Assembly: GCA_039029935.1 (NCBI GenBank)
Contig: JBCCFC010000101.1
Span: 1-17,558 of the forward strand
Reading direction: 5' to 3'
Length of the DNA stretch: 17,558 nt
Source: G039029935 sp039029935
GTDB lineage: Bacteria; Chloroflexota; Anaerolineae; Caldilineales; Caldilineaceae
The notes under the pieces: generated by a model
Seen by the model: only the letters and a program-made list of their open reading frames with translations
Told to the model about the DNA's origin: nothing
Database searches by the model: none
Translations under genes and position numbers: made by a program
In this document: positions 12,822-17,558 of the stretch, piece after piece
Position numbering within the stretch: position 1 is the stretch's first letter
Layout of the letters: each line of letters starts with the position of its first letter

Positions 12822-13121
12822 TTAAGGACGCAATGAATTATAGACAAATTTTTCTGTTAATGGATTCTCTATTGCAATACCACCAAGGTCGTTAATTTCG
12901 TCGATGGTTAGACCCGTCAACATAGTAAAAACTTGGTTCCAAATTGACTCGTGGATTTGTGAAATATCTTCTTTTTTATCAAAACCAATGTACACACTTG
13001 AAACACGTTGTCTTTCTGGTGCATACTGTTGAATCCAACGCGTATCCAACGGGTCCAAGCGAAATGTATAGCCACCATGTTGTGGACCAACCAGCCCTAG
13101 AAGTGTTCGTTTTTCTGCCAT
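12822..13121 (-). CDS. Hypothetical protein, 99 residues, unrecognised
   Basis: I do not recognise a family. Start ATG at 13121 is chosen because AAGGAG lies eight bases upstream; an earlier in-frame start at 13142 has no such signal. The protein begins MAEKRTLLGLVGPQHGG, continues with YTFRLDPLDTRWIQQYAPERQ and SSVYIGFDKKEDIS, and ends with a helix-like stretch (IHESIWNQVFTMLTGLTIDEINDL) and a short tail. It has mixed alpha/beta character, no membrane segment, no Cys and no obvious catalytic motif. It lies between the STAND ATPase (132 bases upstream) and pgk (27 bases downstream) and may belong to either unit. A small partner or sensor for the STAND protein is one possibility, without direct support. 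Confidence 0.65.
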   Translation of the reverse strand: MAEKRTLLGLVGPQHGGYTFRLDPLDTRWIQQYAPERQRVSSVYIGFDKKEDISQIHESIWNQVFTMLTGLTIDEINDLGGIAIENPLTEKFVYNSLRP

Positions 13122-13253
13122 ACTATAACTCCTTAACCACATGGGTCATTGTTGAATTCTCTAATTTCATCATATCAATTTCAAAAATACTTTACTTTCA
13201 ATGAGCCTTATTTCCCACTCTATTATTACAGATTCACAAACAATTAAATATTT

Positions 13254-15836
13254 TTAGTTAATATGTTCTTGAATATGAAGTAAAGTTCGACGATCTTCTT
13301 CTAAATCTGGATGATTATATTTTTCATCTAAGGTGACTACCATTTTCATCTGCTCTTCTGCATCTTGCCATTGACCAAGATGCATATACACAAAAGCTAT
13401 GTTATTCCTTGTCCAACACTCTCTACGATGCTCACCTAACGCTATGCGTATCTCTAACGCCTCTTGTAGATAATTCAACGCAAGCTTAAATTCTTTTAGC
13501 CTATCATAGGCACTCCCTATATTGTTTAATGTACTGCCTTCACCTTTACGATCTCCTATTTGTTTATAAAGTTTCAGGGACTTCTCATAAAAAGTAATTG
13601 CTCTTCGTTTATCTTTTCTATTTGAATAAATTAGGCCAATGTGGTTCAGGGTTCTTGCTTGGCCTAATAGATCACCGGATTTTTGTTTTTTTATCAAATT
13701 TTGTTGACATTCTTCAAGGGATTTTAGAGTGGGTTTATATTTATTAGATGAGCGATGAGCTTGTTTGCTACCTCTTAAAAATTCTATCTTATCATCCAAT
13801 CTACCAGAAACACCATTGACGCTGTTCAACTTACGGCTGTCGTGAATAGCGTCACCCAGTTGACTTTTCATAAGTCGTGACTGTTCATAAAATTCATGCG
13901 CTTTTGTATCTTGTCCTAACTGTTTATAAGACTGAGACATATTATACAAAAGTATGTATTTCATATATGGTGTATCAATATGATCCAATAACGTTAGAGC
14001 TTGTTCATAAGCGCACAATGCATCATCATAATTGTGCTCGGAATCGTAAACTAAACCAATGTTATTTAAAACTCGTGACTCCGCAATGATATCTCCTCGT
14101 TGTTTTGCCACAGATAGCTCTTGTTGATAATATTGCAAAGCAAGTTTTTTATTACCATTATCATCATGTATACCTGCAATGTTATTCAAAATCGTTGATT
14201 CTTGATTTAAATTACCTTCGGCTCGTGCCAAATATAAAGCCTGTTCATAATAGTGAATAGCCTTTTCCGAACGGCGTAATGTGAGATAAAGACCTCCTAT
14301 GTTATTTAAAACTGTTGCAATCTCTGCACGATTGCCATGCATACGCCTGATAGAAAGCGAGCGTTCATACAAGTATAAGGCTCTTTCTGGCTCGCCAAAT
14401 GATTTGTACGCTCCTCCAAGACTATTTAAAACAATCGCTTCATTTCGTTTATCCCCTAACTCTCTCGCAAAGAAAAAAGCCTCTTGATAAAGGAGTAAAG
14501 CTTTCTGTTGCTGTCCATGATTGGCATAAGCAATTCCTGTATGACTTAATAATGCTGTCATGTCAAGACGTTTTTTCAGTTTTCTTGCTACTTTAAGTGC
14601 TTGTGTTGACCATTCTAAGTGATCTTGCCAATGACCTCGTTTTCTTTGATAACTTGATAATGCATATATAAATTCTAAAATGATACTTGTATTCTGACCC
14701 GAATTCCATGCTTGTTTTAGCTGTGGATAAACTTCCTCTATTTTTTGCCAATCTTGTTCATATTGTTTCGCAAAGTTAAGATAGTATTCCCTATGACGTG
14801 TAACCGCCTCAGTCTGGAGGCGTGTACGAGCAACATCGGATAAAACTTGATGAAGCGTTAATTGATTGCCCGAATCTTTTGAAAGCAAATTCCGAGAAAT
14901 CATAATTGACAACGCTATATCATCAATATTTAGAACAAACTCTGCTGCAGCCTTATCAAAAAAAGCCGGGCTAGATGCAAATGCACCAAGATTGTAAAAA
15001 AGAGTCTGTATATGCAATGGTAGTGAACTTATACTTAATTCAATAATGGCAAGCAGCGTTTCTGTTCGATTATTACTTGCGCCTAACCGTTTCTTCACTA
15101 ACTGCAAACGTTGTTTTGAAGTACTTATCTGAAATAGGGCTTTTTTACGAGATTCAGGGAACATACTATTTTCTGGTGCAGCCAAATAGCCACCCAACAA
15201 TTCTATTGCTAGTGGTAGTCCACCAACAGACTCGTTAAGTTGATGAGTAATTTGGGGTTCACTAACACATGCTTCGGGCGCAATTTTATTTAGTAGACTA
15301 TAACTTATTTTTCTAGGTAATACAGGAACATGATGTACATCCTGAATTCCAGAAAACTGACGGGCAATATGACGATCGCGGGTTGTTAAGATATAAGCAC
15401 AATTCGGTCCAGCCTCTCGAAAAATATTTGCATCGTCTACTATCCATACATCATCGATAACAATAAGGATACGTCGTTGGCCGATCTCATTCTTCAATAC
15501 ATCTTGGCGAGCGTAAATGTCCGGTAGGTGACTAATTTCTACACCAAGCGCATTTGCCCACTGGTATTGAATTTGCGAAACATCGCTTTTAGGTCCTAAT
15601 CCTGCCCATAAGACACCGTCTGTGAAATGGCTACGTGACTCAGGATGATATGCAAGCATAATTGCTATTGCCGTTTTACCAACGCCTGGTATTCCTTCTA
15701 AGGAAATCGACTGGTAATCTGAATGACATAATTTATGCACTAAATTTGTAATAAACTTATAATGTCCAACAAACTGGTTTGATGGGCTTGGAACTCCAGA
15801 CCATACGGATGATTTATTATCAAATTTCACCGTCAT
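13254..15836 (-). CDS. NB-ARC/TPR STAND ATPase without an N-terminal effector domain
   Basis: 860 residues. After a 20-residue lead the NB-ARC module begins: FVGH at 22-25, P-loop GIPGVGKTA at 48-56, Walker B RILIVIDDVW at 122-131, ILTTRDRHIA at 149-158 and GGLPLAIELL at 205-214. A winged-helix-like region follows to about 345, with LTLHQVLSDVAR near 327-338. From about 431 a TPR array runs in a 40-residue register (NNIG-type helix starts at 431, 471, 511, 551, 591, 631, 671, then 731, 771, 811). Unit 671-730 is 60 long and degenerate. Family knowledge: STAND ATPases switch on by oligomerising when their repeats bind a trigger, and act in bacterial conflict or signalling. No TIR, nuclease, protease or CHAT domain is present. 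The gene is AT-rich: three sampled 60-base lines gave about 30-42% GC against about 58% for one pgk line. Only a weak ribosome-binding site (GGA) is seen. Confidence 0.92.
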   Translation of the reverse strand: MTVKFDNKSSVWSGVPSPSNQFVGHYKFITNLVHKLCHSDYQSISLEGIPGVGKTAIAIMLAYHPESRSHFTDGVLWAGLGPKSDVSQIQYQWANALGVEISHLPDIYARQDVLKNEIGQRRILIVIDDVWIVDDANIFREAGPNCAYILTTRDRHIARQFSGIQDVHHVPVLPRKISYSLLNKIAPEACVSEPQITHQLNESVGGLPLAIELLGGYLAAPENSMFPESRKKALFQISTSKQRLQLVKKRLGASNNRTETLLAIIELSISSLPLHIQTLFYNLGAFASSPAFFDKAAAEFVLNIDDIALSIMISRNLLSKDSGNQLTLHQVLSDVARTRLQTEAVTRHREYYLNFAKQYEQDWQKIEEVYPQLKQAWNSGQNTSIILEFIYALSSYQRKRGHWQDHLEWSTQALKVARKLKKRLDMTALLSHTGIAYANHGQQQKALLLYQEAFFFARELGDKRNEAIVLNSLGGAYKSFGEPERALYLYERSLSIRRMHGNRAEIATVLNNIGGLYLTLRRSEKAIHYYEQALYLARAEGNLNQESTILNNIAGIHDDNGNKKLALQYYQQELSVAKQRGDIIAESRVLNNIGLVYDSEHNYDDALCAYEQALTLLDHIDTPYMKYILLYNMSQSYKQLGQDTKAHEFYEQSRLMKSQLGDAIHDSRKLNSVNGVSGRLDDKIEFLRGSKQAHRSSNKYKPTLKSLEECQQNLIKKQKSGDLLGQARTLNHIGLIYSNRKDKRRAITFYEKSLKLYKQIGDRKGEGSTLNNIGSAYDRLKEFKLALNYLQEALEIRIALGEHRRECWTRNNIAFVYMHLGQWQDAEEQMKMVVTLDEKYNHPDLEEDRRTLLHIQEHIN

Positions 15837-15902
15837 ATTTCCAGCAACAGCGTAAGAGTCTCCTAAAATTTGCGATTGCTGAATAGATATTTGTGGTGTT
15901 GT

Positions 15903-15919
15903 CCCCCTTTCTGTGGGGG
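15903..15919 (-). other. Short GC hairpin directly after the small membrane protein gene
   Basis: CCCCC at 15903-15907 pairs with GGGGG at 15915-15919 around a seven-base loop, starting immediately after the stop codon at 15920-15922. On the minus strand no T-run follows, so this is at most a weak RNA hairpin that might pause transcription or protect the upstream message. The remaining bases to the STAND start (15837-15902) show no clear signal. Confidence 0.45.
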
Positions 15920-16219
15920 TTAATCTTTTGGGACGGTGTTTTTGCTGGTAGCGTTTAAATCACCGCCAATTTTAACACTTTTGACGTTGACACCTCGTCC
16001 TGTTTCATCACCAACGACTGCTTGACTACCAATTTCAGCATCCTCTACATTAACAGCATGTGAGCCAAATGATTTATCGTTTTGGGCTTCGAGATTTAAC
16101 TCTGTGTCAAATGGACCTTTTAATCTGACTTGACCGCTGCGGCGATAGCGAAAAAACGCAAACACTGCGATTAACCCAAGAATGGCGACTATGATAACAA
16201 GTGCTAAGTTTGCATCCAT
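15920..16219 (-). CDS. Small single-span membrane protein with beta-rich soluble tail
   Basis: 99 residues, no named family recognised. One hydrophobic helix at about 5-23 is followed by FRYRRSGQVR, so the positive-inside rule puts the C-terminal part in the cytoplasm. The tail reads as short alternating strands: VRLKGPFDTELNLEAQ (31-46), NVEDAEIGSQAVV (57-69) and NVKSVKIGGDLNA (78-90). It ends with a polar stretch. The spaced hydrophobic/polar pattern with Gly turns suggests a small beta-solenoid or beta-sandwich. No ribosome-binding site is obvious before 16219. It sits 83 bases upstream of the effector-less STAND ATPase on the same strand, and so could be its membrane partner or effector; this is inference from position. 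It follows gap across a strong hairpin. Confidence 0.72.
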   Translation of the reverse strand: MDANLALVIIVAILGLIAVFAFFRYRRSGQVRLKGPFDTELNLEAQNDKSFGSHAVNVEDAEIGSQAVVGDETGRGVNVKSVKIGGDLNATSKNTVPKD

Positions 16220-16251
16220 ATTTTTTATATTTATTGAAATGTGGCGTGAAA

Positions 16252-16297
16252 TTCTAAGGAAACTGAATTCTTAATTTTAAGTTCAGTTCCCTTAGAA
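16252..16297 (-). terminator. Strong hairpin after gap, probable terminator or mRNA-end structure
   Basis: Bases 16252-16267 and 16282-16297 pair over 16 positions with one mismatch. The loop adds a nested CTTAA-TT-TTAAG hairpin at 16270-16281. On the minus strand it begins 14 bases after the gap stop codon. The bases following it (AATTTCAC...) are only mildly T-rich, so termination may be partial. It would separate gap from the small membrane protein and STAND genes. Confidence 0.65.
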
Positions 16298-16310
16298 ATG
16301 AAAATAAGAT

Positions 16311-17321
16311 TTAAATACCCTGTTCCGCAATAAAATTCGCCAAATCCGTCACGCGCACACTATACGCCCACTCATTATCATACCATGTGACAACCTTAAC
16401 AAGATCACCGTAGAAGGCAGTAAAGCCAGCGTCCACAATGCTGCTGTGTGGGTTGCCCTTGAAGTCAACGCTGACCAGCGGTTCACGCGTGACATCGAGG
16501 ATGCCTGCCATTGGGCCAGCAGCGGCAGCATCTAAGGCAGCCAACAAGTCGTCGGTTGAGCCTGGGTTGCTGACCTTGGCGACAAAATCGACAACGCTGA
16601 CGGTTGCGGTTGGCACACGCATTGCCATGCCGTCAAATTTGCCCTGCAATTCTGGGACCACCAGTGCAACGGCTTTGGCTGCGCCTGTCGTGGTTGGAAT
16701 AATGTTCTGGGCAGCAGCACGCGCACGGCGCAAGTCTTTGTGCATCAAATCTTGCAGACGTTGGTCGCCCGTGTAGGCATGGACAGTGGTCATGACGCCT
16801 TGCTCAATGCCAAAGGTGTCGTTGACGACCTTGGCTGCTGGTGCGAGACAGTTGGTGGTGCAGCTTGCATTGCTGATGACGTGGTGATTGGCTGGGTCAT
16901 ACTTCTCGTTGTTGACACCCATACAAATGGTAATGTCCTCACCTTTGGCTGGTGCGCTGACAATAACCTTTTTGGCTCCAGCATGGATGTGCAACTCAGA
17001 TTTTTCACGCGTTGTGAAGATGCCTGTGCTTTCTACAACAATATCAACACCCAAGTCACCCCAAGGCAATTGACTTGGATCACGTTCGCTTAGGACTTTG
17101 ACACGACTGTCGTTGATCATCAGATCGCCATCATCGACCGCAACCGTACCCGGAAACGCACCATAGTTGCTGTCATATTTAAACAGATGGGCATTGGTAT
17201 TGACATCACCCAAGTCATTGATGGCAACAAGCTCAAACTTGTCGGCATAGTTTACAAACAATGATTTTGTTACTTGGCGACCGATACGGCCAAAGCCATT
17301 GATAGCAATTTTTGTTGTCAT
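16311..17321 (-). CDS. gap: Glyceraldehyde-3-phosphate dehydrogenase, type I
   Basis: 336 residues, usual length. It oxidises and phosphorylates glyceraldehyde 3-phosphate to 1,3-bisphosphoglycerate, feeding pgk downstream. Seen: Rossmann start KIAINGFGRIGR, AINDLGD with Asp36 (an acidic residue here favours NAD over NADP), SNASCTTNCLAP with catalytic Cys154, TTVHAYTGDQ with His181, RRARAAAQNIIPTTTGAAKA, and WYDNEWAYSVRV near the end. Start ATG at 17321 is supported by GAGGAG about eight bases upstream; the in-frame codon at 17348 would add nine residues foreign to the family. The 45 bases before it contain AT-rich boxes that could be a weak promoter (TATTAT at 17361-17356, TTCAAC at 17383-17378, 16-base spacer); this is only a guess. 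A strong hairpin follows the gene. Confidence 0.97.
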   Translation of the reverse strand: MTTKIAINGFGRIGRQVTKSLFVNYADKFELVAINDLGDVNTNAHLFKYDSNYGAFPGTVAVDDGDLMINDSRVKVLSERDPSQLPWGDLGVDIVVESTGIFTTREKSELHIHAGAKKVIVSAPAKGEDITICMGVNNEKYDPANHHVISNASCTTNCLAPAAKVVNDTFGIEQGVMTTVHAYTGDQRLQDLMHKDLRRARAAAQNIIPTTTGAAKAVALVVPELQGKFDGMAMRVPTATVSVVDFVAKVSNPGSTDDLLAALDAAAAGPMAGILDVTREPLVSVDFKGNPHSSIVDAGFTAFYGDLVKVVTWYDNEWAYSVRVTDLANFIAEQGI

Positions 17322-17366
17322 TTGAATGCTCCTCGAATAATTCGACACAGTATATATAATACTATT

Positions 17367-17558
17367 TTAATTTTTTTGTTGAAATTTATGTGAATAAAGT
17401 GTTTCAAAAATTGCGACGCCAAATGACAACAGTGTCATCATAAGTACGCGCCTTTGCATCCTTATCAATCTTCTTGCCGCGCCCATTATTCTATCACAGA
17501 TTACCAAGAATAACGGAATACAATAACCGAACAAAGGAAAGTATCGCAGGTTGGCTAC
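17367..17558 (-). CDS. C-terminal fragment of an unidentified membrane protein (runs off the window)
   Basis: A frame open from the window edge for 63 codons to a TAA at 17367-17369. The translated end has two hydrophobic stretches, YFPLFGYCIPLFLVICD and VLMMTLLSFGVAIFETLY, separated by an Arg-rich loop (GAARRLIRMQRRV). This is what the last two membrane helices of an inner-membrane protein with a cytoplasmic loop look like. A frame of this length can occur by chance, so the call rests on the hydrophobic and charge pattern. It ends 45 bases before gap. The protein family cannot be told from this fragment. Confidence 0.45.
   Translation of the reverse strand, partial: VANLRYFPLFGYCIPLFLVICDRIMGAARRLIRMQRRVLMMTLLSFGVAIFETLYSHKFQQKN

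Noticed and set aside
13254..15836. Eukaryotic (plant NLR or kinesin light chain) origin of the NB-ARC/TPR gene
   Set aside because: NB-ARC plus TPR proteins are common in bacteria with complex life cycles; there are no introns and the neighbours are bacterial.
16311..17348. Start of gap at 17348
   Set aside because: The nine extra residues are not family-like, and GAGGAG correctly positions the ATG at 17321.
1..17558. tRNA, rRNA, riboswitch, phage integrase or transposase genes
   Set aside because: I saw no cloverleaf, no conserved rRNA stretch, no recognisable riboswitch core and no recombinase motif on either strand.

Overview
The window reads like a chromosomal segment of a free-living bacterium, most plausibly a member of the Chloroflexota (Chloroflexi). 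This rests on the combination of a large STAND (NB-ARC/TPR) ATPase, DUF4058-like and DUF433/PIN-like accessory genes, a methylmalonyl-CoA mutase made as a separate catalytic subunit, a MIP18/DUF59 protein, and intergenic spaces full of dispersed inverted repeats. The phylum call is an inference from gene types, not from a marker gene. Every supported gene (18 complete genes and one fragment at the right edge) lies on the minus strand, so transcription runs from high to low coordinates.

Right half, 17558 to about 9100, in transcription order: the end of an unidentified membrane protein; gap (glyceraldehyde-3-phosphate dehydrogenase); a small single-span membrane protein; an AT-rich 860-residue NB-ARC/TPR STAND ATPase; an unrecognised 99-residue protein; pgk (phosphoglycerate kinase); a DUF433-like/PIN-like pair resembling a toxin-antitoxin module; an acidic-tailed small protein; an intrinsic terminator; tpiA (triosephosphate isomerase); and a YgiT-type zinc-finger protein. 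The core is thus a gap-pgk-tpi cluster for the triose part of glycolysis, interrupted in both gaps by conflict-type accessory genes.

Left half, about 9100 to 228: an aldo/keto reductase; a DUF4058-like protein; the methylmalonyl-CoA mutase catalytic subunit followed by methylmalonyl-CoA epimerase; a MIP18/DUF59 Fe-S-assembly-type protein; a membrane-anchored Mrr-like nuclease; a thiolase; a COG3618-type amidohydrolase; and a type-2 malate/lactate dehydrogenase family oxidoreductase. The mutase and epimerase together convert (2S)-methylmalonyl-CoA (the product of propionyl-CoA carboxylation) to succinyl-CoA. The cobalamin-binding mutase subunit is not in the window. The last three genes look like a small catabolic set with an unknown substrate.

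Intergenic spaces of the left half carry four visibly different inverted-repeat families: GGACGCGGACGAG-type, GGTCAGTATTCGGTA-type, TCGGGCGyAGCCCGA hairpins, and CTTAACAGGGGAGGG-type. The GGTCAGTATTCGGTA repeats bracket the Mrr-like gene on both sides. The strongest candidate for an undescribed system is the gap-to-pgk insert: small membrane protein, effector-less STAND ATPase and 99-residue protein.
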